Assembly (NCBI GenBank): GCA_021812385.1
Contig: JAKANO010000013.1
Coordinates: 32,369-96,368 of the forward strand
Direction of reading: 5' to 3'
Length of the DNA stretch: 64,000 nt
Origin: Pseudomonadota bacterium
GTDB taxonomy: Bacteria > Pseudomonadota > Gammaproteobacteria > Burkholderiales > Thiobacteraceae
The translations under genes and the position numbers were made by a program. A model generated the notes under the pieces. It did no database searches and was not told the origin of the DNA. It worked only from the letters and a program-made list of their open reading frames with translations. Positions 33,771-41,925 of this stretch are shown in pieces; the stretch's first letter is position 1, and every line of letters starts with the position of its first letter.

Positions 33771-35504
33771 ATGAGTATAAAAATCGACTTGCAAGGCATT
33801 AAATATCGACTCCAGCAGTACCGTTGGTACCGGCCCTTACACATCGCATACACGGGGTGGCGGGCATATCATCGAGGATTGCCTGACTGGGCGGGACTAC
33901 TCAACAAAGGCTGCGCTACTTGGCAGGCCGCTCTCCAGAACTTGCCGGACGACCCCAAGCGCATCCTGATCGCAACGGGGACGGCTGGCCACTTGCCTTC
34001 CATGACGTTGGAGAGTCTCTTGGGGGTGGCCCTACCTCTACGAGGTGCTGCAGTTGATTTTTTGCTCTGTGACGGCGCGCTGCCTGCCTGCATGATGTGC
34101 GAGATCAACTGGTATGCGGATGTTTTAGATTTTGCTCAGAAGGGGCCTGTTGATCGTTGCCAATCCTGCCATGCCCCTGCCGTGCATATGCTGGAAAGCG
34201 CAGGATTATCTCACTTTGGCTTGGGTGGCCAACTAACAGAGGTAGAGCGGGAGGAAGCTCGCCAACTGGCTACTTCAATCAGTCGGCAGGATATTGGCGC
34301 TTATATGGTTGGGGGCATTTCAGTTGGCGAGCATGCCTTGGCTGGTGCATTACGCTTCTATGCGCGGGGCGAATTGGACGATAGCGTCGGTGCCGAGGCT
34401 GTGCTCCGGCGATATTTTGAGGCGGCCCTTCTGACTTATCATGCAACACGACGTCTTTTGGGAAGTGGTCGTTACGAAGTTGTAGTTCTCAATCATGGAA
34501 TTTATGTACCTCAAGGAGTGATTGCCGAGACCGCGCGTCAATTAGGTGTGCGTGTCGTGACATGGCATCCGGCCTATCGACGGGGATGCTTCATTTTCAA
34601 TCATGATGAAACGTACCATCATGGGCTTCTTGCGGAACCCGTATCATCGTGGGGCCAAATGACTTGGGGCTCGCAACAGCAAATGCAGATTGAAAATTAT
34701 CTTCGTAGCCGCTGGGTCGGTAAGCAAGATTGGGTGCGCTTTCATCATAATCCCGAATTTGATTTAGAGACTATCCAGCGAGAAATAGGTATTGATCTCT
34801 CGTTGCCTACAGTTGGACTGCTGACAAATGTAGTGTGGGATGCGCAACTGCACTACCGAGCGAATGCGTTTCCCAGCATGTTGGATTGGCTACGCAAGAC
34901 GATTGCTTATTTTGAGCGAAGGCCGGATTTGCAGTTACTTATACGTGTCCATCCGGCAGAAATAACGGGTACTTTGCCAACACGACAGCCGGCTGTGGAT
35001 GAGATTCGTCGGGCATTTCCTCGTCTGCCAGCTAATGTATTTATCATTCCGCCAGAGAGTCGGTTGAGTACTTATGTGGCCATGTCCCACTGCAATGCCG
35101 TAGTTATCTATGGGACTAAAACCGGGGTCGAACTGGCCGCCACAGGCGTTCCGGTGATCGTGGCGGGCGAGGCCTGGATTCGTGGCAAGGGAGTAAGCTT
35201 GGATGCGTCCTCTGAAGCAGACTATTTTCGGTTACTAGACGCCTTGCCGCAGCCTGCAAGGTTAGATGACTCCACGAAGGAACGTGCGCTCAAGTATGCC
35301 TACCATTTTTTTTTCCGGCGCATGATTCCGCTTGAGAGCATTAAGGGGAGAAAAGGCTGGCCTCCCTTTGGCGTTGCCATTGGTGGATTATCTGATTTGT
35401 TGCCTGGGATCTCTCGCGGACTGGATGTGGTTTGCGATGGCATTCTCACGGGTACACCATTCATTTATCCCGCCGAAGAAATGGGCGGTGTGGATGCACG
35501 TTGA
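33771..35504 (+). CDS. Surface carbohydrate biosynthesis protein, paralog B (possible CMP-ulosonate transferase)
   Basis: A 577-residue paralog of the protein at 24301. The N-terminal half carries C100, C107, C130, C133 (C-x6-C-x22-C-x2-C, with spacing identical to paralog A) in FLLCDGALPAC and VDRCQSCHAPAV. Shared blocks include GISVGEHALAGALRFYARGE, NHGIYVPQGVIAETARQL, YHHGLLAEPVSSWGQMTW, GLLTNVVWDAQLHYRANAFP, LIRVHPAEI, VIYGTKTGVELAATGVPVIV and YAYHFFFRRMIPL. Two homologous copies flanking the exporter suggest successive additions of the same or related residue. The 125-bp gap upstream shows no clear feature. Its end overlaps the next gene by 11 bases. Confidence 0.72.
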   Translation: MSIKIDLQGIKYRLQQYRWYRPLHIAYTGWRAYHRGLPDWAGLLNKGCATWQAALQNLPDDPKRILIATGTAGHLPSMTLESLLGVALPLRGAAVDFLLCDGALPACMMCEINWYADVLDFAQKGPVDRCQSCHAPAVHMLESAGLSHFGLGGQLTEVEREEARQLATSISRQDIGAYMVGGISVGEHALAGALRFYARGELDDSVGAEAVLRRYFEAALLTYHATRRLLGSGRYEVVVLNHGIYVPQGVIAETARQLGVRVVTWHPAYRRGCFIFNHDETYHHGLLAEPVSSWGQMTWGSQQQMQIENYLRSRWVGKQDWVRFHHNPEFDLETIQREIGIDLSLPTVGLLTNVVWDAQLHYRANAFPSMLDWLRKTIAYFERRPDLQLLIRVHPAEITGTLPTRQPAVDEIRRAFPRLPANVFIIPPESRLSTYVAMSHCNAVVIYGTKTGVELAATGVPVIVAGEAWIRGKGVSLDASSEADYFRLLDALPQPARLDDSTKERALKYAYHFFFRRMIPLESIKGRKGWPPFGVAIGGLSDLLPGISRGLDVVCDGILTGTPFIYPAEEMGGVDAR

Positions 35505-36603
35505 TCGGCCGTTAATCGGCGTTAACTTGCTCTTTGTTCGCCCCGGTTATGTGGGGGGGACAGTTCGCTATGCCGAGGAGTTGCTGAAGCACTTGGTGAA
35601 ACTTGACTGTTATCGGCTGGTGATTTATGTACAAAAGGGTGTTATTCAATCTGGCTCCGGAGCCTTGGAAAGTATACCCAGGCGTGAATTCAGTGTTCTT
35701 GGTGGCTTGGCGGGCAGGGTGCTTATTGAACACTTAATTTTGCCATTTGTGGTGCAGCGTGATGGCGTGGATTTATTGTTCTCACCAGGCTTTGTGTCCC
35801 CACTTTGGGGTAAATTTCATAAAGTTGTCACGATTCATGATCTTTACTATCGGCTTTTTCCGCAATTTGTTCGGCCATGGCAACGGCGTTATTGGCGGTT
35901 TTTTCTGCCGCTCAGTTTGCGGGGCGTAGATGCTGCTATTGCTGATTCTGAATCGACGCGCGTTGATATTTGTGCCGCTTTTCCGTGGGCGAAAGCAAAA
36001 GTCAAACGTATACATTTAGGGGCGGATGTTTTGCATCGAGTTGCGGCCAAGCGTGTTGATAATCGGCCTTACTGCCTTGTTGTCGGAAATATCACACCAA
36101 ATAAAAACATTGAGACGATTCTTGCGGCCTTCGCCTTGCTTAAAGAAGGTGGTGTCGGTTGCCGGTTGATTGTGGCGGGTAGCGATTTATTTGGTTTGCT
36201 GGCGCGGGAGTTAAAATCCATTCCAATAACCTTGGACGTGGAAATGCTTGAGCACGTTACTGATGATGATCTTGCGTCGCTTTACGCCAATGCGCTTTGC
36301 TTGATTCAGGCATCGTACTATGAGGGTTTTGGTCTGCCGGTGATTGAGGCGATGGGCGCTGCGTGTCCGGTTATCGCGAGCGATATCCCAGTACTGCGCG
36401 AAGTGGGAGGAAATGCCGCCATGTATTTTCCCACTCAATCTCCCGCTGATCTAAGCGAGGCAATCCGTAAGCTGCTCAATGATGATGAAATTCGTTCGCG
36501 ATTCATTGCTCTTGGTCGCGAAAATGCATTTCGCTTTAAGTGGCGAGAGACGGCAAGGCAGACCGCGGAGTTATTTGATGACGTACTGGAAAAAGTTTCA
36601 TGA
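35494..36603 (+). CDS. Family 4 glycosyltransferase
   Basis: The product has 369 residues from ATG 35494, which overlaps the end of paralog B. It shows GVNLLFVRPGYVGGTVRYAE at the N-terminus, LFSPGFVSPLWGKFHKVVTI with HDL, then the GT4 C-terminal domain with VVGNITPNKNIETILAAFAL and YYEGFGLPVIEAMGAACPVI (E-x7-E), followed by ASDIPVLREVGGNAAMYF. This pattern is common for mannosyl- and rhamnosyl-transferases of O-antigen clusters; the donor is not determined. The open frame begins at 35332, but that part is shadow coding in paralog B. Confidence 0.88.
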   Translation: MHVDRPLIGVNLLFVRPGYVGGTVRYAEELLKHLVKLDCYRLVIYVQKGVIQSGSGALESIPRREFSVLGGLAGRVLIEHLILPFVVQRDGVDLLFSPGFVSPLWGKFHKVVTIHDLYYRLFPQFVRPWQRRYWRFFLPLSLRGVDAAIADSESTRVDICAAFPWAKAKVKRIHLGADVLHRVAAKRVDNRPYCLVVGNITPNKNIETILAAFALLKEGGVGCRLIVAGSDLFGLLARELKSIPITLDVEMLEHVTDDDLASLYANALCLIQASYYEGFGLPVIEAMGAACPVIASDIPVLREVGGNAAMYFPTQSPADLSEAIRKLLNDDEIRSRFIALGRENAFRFKWRETARQTAELFDDVLEKVS

Positions 36604-36694
36604 TGGCTCAAAGCCATGTGCTAACCCATTTTGTACGCGCATTTTTTGATGATTGTTGTAGTTCGAATGTGCCTTCTTTGGAGAGTAGCCTGTT

Positions 36695-37588
36695 GTGGCC
36701 AATGTAATTTCTACCGTTATTGTCAATTACAACGCAGGCACTTTATTGCGTGGTTGTATCGATTCATTAATGGCCAGCCCAATAGGGATTGAGACTATTG
36801 TTGTTGATAATGCTTCCGCAGATGGCAGCATTGAATTCCTGTGTAACTTTCCTCAAGTAAAAGTTGTTCGCAACACGGCCAATGCCGGTTTTGCAGCAGC
36901 CTGCAATCAAGGGATTAGGTGTGCCAACACGGAATTTTTGTTGTTCCTAAATCCGGATTGTTCAATTGCTCCGGGTGCCTTGGAACATTTGCTGCATGGC
37001 TTGCAATTGCAGGATCGGGTGGGCATGGTCGGTGGGTTGCTGTCCAACCCGGATGGCACAGAACAGCCGGGTGGCCGCCGTGCAGTACCAACGCCTTGGC
37101 GCTCGTTCGTGCGGGCGTTCGGGTTAAGCCGTTTTGCAAATCGTTGGCCGCGCTTGTTTTTTGACTTTCATTTACACAAGCAGCCTTTACCTGCAGAACC
37201 GATTGAGGTGGAAGCGATCTCCGGTGCCTGCATGCTGGTTAAGCGTGAGGCAGTGGAAGATGTTGGGCTATGGGATGAGGGTTATTTTCTGCATTGCGAG
37301 GACTTGGATTGGTGTATGCGCTTTCGGCAGCGGGGCTGGAAAGTGATGTTTGTGCCTTCGGCGCGCGTGACGCATGCTCTGGGGGGGTGTAGTCGCAGCC
37401 GTCCAATTTTTGTCGAGTGGCACAAGCACAAGGGCATGATCCGTTTCTACCGAAAGTTTTTTCGGCATCAGTATCCCGGTTTGCTGATGGGCCTGGTGGT
37501 GGTGGGTGTCTGGCTACGGTTTGGCCTGGTGGCTGGTTACCACCTGACACGGCGTTTAGGACGTAAGTTGAGGCTTGTGCGTGGATGA
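36695..37588 (+). CDS. Family 2 glycosyltransferase (WbbL/rhamnosyltransferase-like)
   Basis: A 297-residue GT2 protein starting at GTG 36695: ISTVIVNYNAGTLLRGCIDS, TIVVDNASADGSIEFLCNFP, VKVVRNTANAGFAAACNQGI, LFLNPDCSI as the DxD-like site, GGLLSNPDGTEQPGGRR, EAISGACMLVKREAVEDVGL and FLHCEDLDWCMRFRQRGWKV. These blocks match the WbbL-type rhamnosyltransferases. A hydrophobic C-terminal segment (LLMGLVVVGVWLRFGLVAGY) may anchor it. It overlaps the next gene. The 91 bp upstream show no clear signal. Confidence 0.88.
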   Translation: MANVISTVIVNYNAGTLLRGCIDSLMASPIGIETIVVDNASADGSIEFLCNFPQVKVVRNTANAGFAAACNQGIRCANTEFLLFLNPDCSIAPGALEHLLHGLQLQDRVGMVGGLLSNPDGTEQPGGRRAVPTPWRSFVRAFGLSRFANRWPRLFFDFHLHKQPLPAEPIEVEAISGACMLVKREAVEDVGLWDEGYFLHCEDLDWCMRFRQRGWKVMFVPSARVTHALGGCSRSRPIFVEWHKHKGMIRFYRKFFRHQYPGLLMGLVVVGVWLRFGLVAGYHLTRRLGRKLRLVRG

Positions 37589-38465
37589 ACAGTGCATCGG
37601 TGTGATGGGTGCGACCAGCTTGGTGGGAGAGTGTCTGTTGCCATTACTGACGCAGACTGGGGCGCAAGTACTTGCATTCTCACGGCGGAAGCATGGTCAA
37701 ACGGATGGCGGTGTTGAGTGGCGGCAATTGTTTGAAATGCCATCTTCCCCAGCCCCTCTCCCATCAGGGGCGAGGAGTATAAAACAGTGGATTTGCGTCG
37801 CGCCAATTTGGGTGTTGCCGGATTATTTTGGTTTGCTTGAAATGCATGGCGCGCTTAGATTAGTGGCGTTGTCTTCTACTTCCCGCTTTACTAAAGACGA
37901 CTCATTCGACCCTGAAGAGCAAGCTGTTGCGCGTCGGTTGGCTGAGGCCGAAATGCGCGTTCGTGCTTGGGCTGAAAGTAAGGGGGTTGAATGGATCATC
38001 CTGCGCCCTACACTGATTTATGGCCGGGGACGGGACAAGAATATTGCCGAGATGGCGCGCTTTATTCGTCGCTTTGGGTTTTTTCCGATTTTCGGGCGGG
38101 CTGGCGGTTTGCGTCAGCCGGTGCATGCGGATGATGTTGCGAGTGCGTGTGTTGCAGCATTGCATACCGTTGCTGCGACAAACCAAGCCTACAATCTTTC
38201 TGGTGGCGAGACGTTGAGCTATCGCGAGATGGCTGCTCGGGTTTTTTCCGCATTGGGTCGCAACCCTAAACTCTTAAGAGTACCCCTCGGCCTGTTTCGG
38301 CTTGCCATGGCTGGCATACGCTGGCTACCGCGCTATCGGCACTGGTCGGTAGCAATGGCTGAACGCATGAACCGGGACTTGTTGTTCGATCACGCCGATG
38401 CGACGCGGGATTTTGGATTTACCCCCCGACAATTTTTATTGGAAGCTAAAGACTTGCCGGGTTAG
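37575..38465 (+). CDS. NAD-dependent epimerase/dehydratase family protein
   Basis: An atypical extended SDR of up to 296 residues (TTG 37575, or GTG 37581). The Rossmann motif is IGVMGATSLVGECLLPLL. The catalytic Tyr-x-x-x-Lys is not visible; SSTSRFTKDD and EAEMRVRAWAESKGVEWIIL with RPTLIYGRGRDKNI take its place, as in the group that includes sugar epimerases found beside WecA-type transferases. LRQPVHADDVASACVAAL and AYNLSGGETLSYREMAARVF are typical of the C-terminal half. The short segment SSPAPLPSGARSI is encoded by a repeat-like sequence at about 37742-37775. It may process an amino sugar on a nucleotide, but the substrate is unknown. Confidence 0.75.
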   Translation: MCVDEQCIGVMGATSLVGECLLPLLTQTGAQVLAFSRRKHGQTDGGVEWRQLFEMPSSPAPLPSGARSIKQWICVAPIWVLPDYFGLLEMHGALRLVALSSTSRFTKDDSFDPEEQAVARRLAEAEMRVRAWAESKGVEWIILRPTLIYGRGRDKNIAEMARFIRRFGFFPIFGRAGGLRQPVHADDVASACVAALHTVAATNQAYNLSGGETLSYREMAARVFSALGRNPKLLRVPLGLFRLAMAGIRWLPRYRHWSVAMAERMNRDLLFDHADATRDFGFTPRQFLLEAKDLPG

Positions 38466-38497
38466 GGCTGGTTAGCTTAATTCTTGGCACTTCAACG

Positions 38498-38503
38498 TAT
38501 AAT
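38498..38503 (+). promoter_or_regulatory. Candidate -10 element upstream of gmd
   Basis: A perfect TATAAT lies 30 bp before the gmd start in the 67-bp gap after the epimerase gene. The region about 17 bp upstream (GCTTAA or CTTAAT) is a poor -35 match. It coincides with a return to G+C-rich coding sequence, so an independent promoter for gmd-fcl is plausible. Confidence 0.4.
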
Positions 38504-38532
38504 CACTCTTTTTTGCAAATCCAGGATTATGT

Positions 38533-39618
38533 ATGAGCAAAGTCGCTCTCATCACCGGCATCACCGGCCAAGACGGCGCCTACCTCGCCGAATTCCTCCT
38601 GAACAAAGGCTACGAGGTGCACGGCATCAAACGCCGCACGTCGCTCTTCAACACGGACCGCATCGATCATCTCTACCAAGACCCGCACATGGCGGGGCGC
38701 AAATTCGTTTTGCACTACGGCGACATGACCGACTCCAGCAGCCTAGTGCGCATCATCCAGCAAGTGCAGCCGGATGAGATCTACAACCTGGCGGCGCAAA
38801 GCCATGTCGCAGTGTCGTTCGAAGAGCCGGAATACACAGCCAACTCCGATGCCTTGGGTACGCTGCGCGTGCTGGAAGCGATTCGCATCTTGGGGCTGGA
38901 GAAAAAGACCCGCTTCTATCAAGCCTCGACCTCGGAACTGTTCGGCAAGGTGCAGGAAATCCCGCAGAAGGAAACCACGCCTTTCTATCCGCGCAGCCCT
39001 TACGCGGTGGCCAAGCTCTACGCCTATTGGATCACCGTCAACTATCGCGAAGCCTATGGCATGTATGCCTGCAACGGCATCTTGTTCAACCACGAATCGC
39101 CGGTGCGCGGCGAGACTTTCGTCACGCGCAAGATTACCCGCGCCCTAGCCCGCATCAAGCTCGGCTTGCAGGAGTGCTTGTACCTCGGCAACCTGGACGC
39201 CAAGCGCGACTGGGGTCATGCCAAGGATTATGTCGAAATGCAGTGGCTAATGTTGCAGCAAGAGCAGCCCGAGGATTTCGTGATCGCTACCGGTGAACAG
39301 CAAAGCGTACGTGACTTTGTAAATGCGGCAGCAGATGAGCTGGGCATGAAAATTCGCTGGGAAGGCGCTGGGGTAGAGGAGAAGGGCTACGACGACAAAG
39401 GCAATACCATCGTCGCCGTCGATGCGCGCTACTTCCGTCCGACCGAAGTAGAAACCTTGCTGGGCGACCCGAGCAAAGCCAAAAACAAATTGGGCTGGGT
39501 GCCGAAAGTCACGTTCAAAGAGTTGGTGGCGGAAATGGTACGTGAAGACCTGAAGGCGGCGGAGCGCGATGAGCTGGTAAAGCGGCACGGCTTCTCTACC
39601 TTCGATTATCACGAGTGA
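38533..39618 (+). CDS. gmd: GDP-mannose 4,6-dehydratase
   Basis: The canonical 361-residue enzyme: [114 protein letters not shown] (Tyr-x-x-x-Lys), [20 protein letters not shown] and [20 protein letters not shown]. It makes GDP-4-keto-6-deoxymannose, the branch point to GDP-L-fucose, GDP-rhamnose and GDP-perosamine. It pairs with fcl, which starts one base after its stop. The locus thus has two GMD-family genes; this is the standard one. Confidence 0.97.
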   Translation: MSKVALITGITGQDGAYLAEFLLNKGYEVHGIKRRTSLFNTDRIDHLYQDPHMAGRKFVLHYGDMTDSSSLVRIIQQVQPDEIYNLAAQSHVAVSFEEPEYTANSDALGTLRVLEAIRILGLEKKTRFYQASTSELFGKVQEIPQKETTPFYPRSPYAVAKLYAYWITVNYREAYGMYACNGILFNHESPVRGETFVTRKITRALARIKLGLQECLYLGNLDAKRDWGHAKDYVEMQWLMLQQEQPEDFVIATGEQQSVRDFVNAAADELGMKIRWEGAGVEEKGYDDKGNTIVAVDARYFRPTEVETLLGDPSKAKNKLGWVPKVTFKELVAEMVREDLKAAERDELVKRHGFSTFDYHE

Positions 39619-39619
39619 C

Positions 39620-40579
39620 ATGATGGATCGAAATGCCAAAATTTTTGTAGCCGGACACCGCGGTTTGGTCGGCTCTGCTCTGATGCGGCGCCTGCAAGCC
39701 GGCGGCTACAGCAATCTCATCACGCGCCGCCATGCTGAACTCGACCTGATGGATCAGCAAGCGGTGCGCCAGTTTTATGCAGCGGAAAAACCCGACTACG
39801 TATTTGTAGCTGCCGCCAAGGTTGGCGGCATTCACGCCAACAACGCCTATCCGGCGGACTTCATTTATCAAAACCTGATGATTGAGTGCAACTTGATCCA
39901 TGGCGCCTATCAGCAAGGGGTGAAGAAGCTATTATTCCTGGGCTCCACCTGCATTTATCCCAAGCTCGCACCGCAACCGATGAAAGAAGAATACCTGCTG
40001 ACCGGATCACTCGAACCGACCAATGAACCCTATGCCGTGGCCAAGATTGCCGGCATCAAGATGTGTTCGTCCTACAACAGGCAATACAGTACCAATTTCA
40101 TCAGTGTGATGCCGACCAATCTTTATGGCACAAACGACAACTATCATCCGCAAGATTCGCATGTGTTGCCGGCGCTGATCCGGCGCATGCATGAAGCCAA
40201 AATACGCGGTGACAAACAAGTCGTAGCTTGGGGTACTGGCAACGCGCGGCGCGAATTTTTGTCGAGCGACGACATGGCCGATGCCTGCGTGTTCCTGATG
40301 GAACGCTTTGATGCCAAAGACTTGGGCGAATTCATCAACATCGGCGTCGGCTACGACCTGACCATCCGTGAAGTGGTGGAACTGGTGGCGAAAGTCGTGG
40401 GCTTTAACGGCGAGTTGCTGTTCGATACCAGCAAGCCGGATGGCGCGCCGCGCAAGTTGGTGGATAGCGGACGCTTGGCCGCGCTGGGGTGGAAACCGCA
40501 AGTTGCCTTGGAAGACGGGCTGCGCGCGGCGTACCAGGATTTTTTATGCCGCCTCGAAGCGGGGACGGTGCGGCTTTGA
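39620..40579 (+). CDS. fcl: GDP-L-fucose synthase
   Basis: The 319-residue epimerase-reductase converting GDP-4-keto-6-deoxymannose to GDP-L-fucose: [80 protein letters not shown] (Tyr-x-x-x-Lys), [20 protein letters not shown] and [14 protein letters not shown]. Start at 39620 or 39623. Together with gmd this shows that GDP-L-fucose is made, which matches the fucosyltransferase-like gene at the right end of the window. It is followed by a 133-bp gap with a palindrome. Confidence 0.96.
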   Translation: MMDRNAKIFVAGHRGLVGSALMRRLQAGGYSNLITRRHAELDLMDQQAVRQFYAAEKPDYVFVAAAKVGGIHANNAYPADFIYQNLMIECNLIHGAYQQGVKKLLFLGSTCIYPKLAPQPMKEEYLLTGSLEPTNEPYAVAKIAGIKMCSSYNRQYSTNFISVMPTNLYGTNDNYHPQDSHVLPALIRRMHEAKIRGDKQVVAWGTGNARREFLSSDDMADACVFLMERFDAKDLGEFINIGVGYDLTIREVVELVAKVVGFNGELLFDTSKPDGAPRKLVDSGRLAALGWKPQVALEDGLRAAYQDFLCRLEAGTVRL

Positions 40580-40683
40580 GCCAACTTTACGCCGGTTTTT
40601 CCGCAAGCGGGATTCCTGCGCTTGTGCTGCGGGCCATTCGTAATCCTTGATACCACCCGGGATAAATGTTCAAATACGCTTTT

Positions 40684-40698
40684 GTTCAATCATTGAAC
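40684..40698. promoter_or_regulatory. Palindromic operator candidate upstream of the EPS-type MarR regulator
   Basis: GTTCAATCATTGAAC is a perfect 7-bp inverted repeat with a one-base centre, 14 bp before the proposed start codon. A further half-site, TGTTCAA, lies about 10-15 bp upstream (about 40667-40673). A symmetric site placed next to a winged-helix regulator gene is typical of autoregulation. Confidence 0.5.
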
Positions 40699-40712
40699 GC
40701 ATGTGGAGGTGC

Positions 40713-41105
40713 ATGAATTTAGCTGCGCACCTTGCTGCATCACCGGTAACAATCATGCTTAGCGACGAATATCGTTACAAGATATTAAAGCGTTTGGAAC
40801 ATGAGCCTGAAATCAGTCAGCGCGAGTTGGCAAAAGAGTTGGGTATCAGTCTTGGGCGCGTAAATTATTGTCTCAAAGCTTTGATCGAAAAGGGCTGGGT
40901 GAAAGCGAATAACTTTTGCAACAAGCAGCACAAGAATGCCTATATGTATTTGCTTACGCCCATAGGCGTAGAGGAAAAATCTCGTATCACCGTCGAATTC
41001 CTGAAAACCAAAATTGCAGAATATGAATCCTTGAAACGTGAAGTTGAAAATTTGCAGCGGGAAGCAGCGCAGATTCAGGCCGCCAAGCGTGGGCTGACAA
41101 AATAG
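40713..41105 (+). CDS. EPS-associated MarR-family transcriptional regulator
   Basis: About 130 residues with a winged-helix domain: MLSDEYRYKILKRLEHEPEI, SQRELAKELGISLGRVNYCL, KALIEKGWVKANNF and YLLTPIGVEEKSRITVEFLK, then a C-terminal coiled coil (EYESLKREVENLQREAAQIQ). This matches the EPS-associated MarR family found in exopolysaccharide loci. Start options are ATG 40713 (GGAGG only three bases away) or ATG 40755, where the conserved domain begins; a frame upstream to 40647 is unlikely. It probably controls the polysaccharide genes around it and may bind the palindrome just upstream. Confidence 0.86.
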   Translation: MNLAAHLAASPVTIMLSDEYRYKILKRLEHEPEISQRELAKELGISLGRVNYCLKALIEKGWVKANNFCNKQHKNAYMYLLTPIGVEEKSRITVEFLKTKIAEYESLKREVENLQREAAQIQAAKRGLTK

Positions 41106-41151
41106 TGAAGGGTCTTTGGTTTATCTGTTTTGTGAATAAGGGGAACGGTAA

Positions 41152-41925
41152 ATGAAGGCCGTGATTCTGGCTGGTGGTTTGGGGACACGTATTTCCGAAG
41201 AAACGCACCTTAAACCCAAGCCCATGATTGAAATTGGTGGCAAGCCAATGTTGTGGCACATCATGAAATTATATTCCGCCCACGGCGTAAACGATTTCGT
41301 GATTTGTTGTGGCTATAAGGGCTATGTCATCAAGGAATATTTCGCTAACTATTTTCTGCACATGTCGGATGTCACCTTCGACATGGAGCACAACCGAATG
41401 GAAGTTCACCAACGCAATGCCGAGCCTTGGCGGGTTACCTTGGTGGATACCGGTGAAGAGACGCTGACCGGGGGGCGCTTGAGGCGCGTGGCGGATTACG
41501 TAAAAGATGAAGAGGCCTTTTGTTTTACCTATGGCGACGGAATCGCAAATGTGGATATCAGTGCGCTGGTCGCCTTCCATAAGCAGCATGGCAAACGCGC
41601 TACGGTGACCGCCGTACAACCGCCGGGCCGTTATGGCGCCTTGGATATGCAGGGCAGCGCCGTCAGGGGCTTTGTCGAAAAACCCAAAGGCGACGGTGGG
41701 TGGATCAATGGTGGATTTTTTGTGCTTTCCCCGGCTTGCCTTGATTATGTGCAAAGCGATGTAAGCAGCTGGGAGGGTGAGCCGCTAAAGCGACTTGCAG
41801 CCGAAGACGAACTCAGGGCGTTCGAGCACACCGGTTTCTGGCAGCCCATGGATACGCTGCGTGACAAAAATCATCTGGAAGCCTTATGGGCTAATGGGGC
41901 TGCACCCTGGAAGTGCTGGAAATGA
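41152..41925 (+). CDS. rfbF: Glucose-1-phosphate cytidylyltransferase
   Basis: The 257-residue enzyme making CDP-glucose from CTP and glucose-1-phosphate: KAVILAGGLGTRISEETHLK, PKPMIEIGGKPMLWHIMKLY, FVICCGYKGYVIKEYFANYF, VTLVDTGEETLTGGRLRRVA, FTYGDGIANVDISALVAFHK, FVEKPKGDGGWINGGFFVLS and FWQPMDTLRDKNHLEALW. All are RfbF signatures. A good ribosome binding site (AAGGGGAAC) precedes the ATG. It overlaps rfbG by four bases and starts the CDP-sugar operon. Confidence 0.97.
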   Translation: MKAVILAGGLGTRISEETHLKPKPMIEIGGKPMLWHIMKLYSAHGVNDFVICCGYKGYVIKEYFANYFLHMSDVTFDMEHNRMEVHQRNAEPWRVTLVDTGEETLTGGRLRRVADYVKDEEAFCFTYGDGIANVDISALVAFHKQHGKRATVTAVQPPGRYGALDMQGSAVRGFVEKPKGDGGWINGGFFVLSPACLDYVQSDVSSWEGEPLKRLAAEDELRAFEHTGFWQPMDTLRDKNHLEALWANGAAPWKCWK

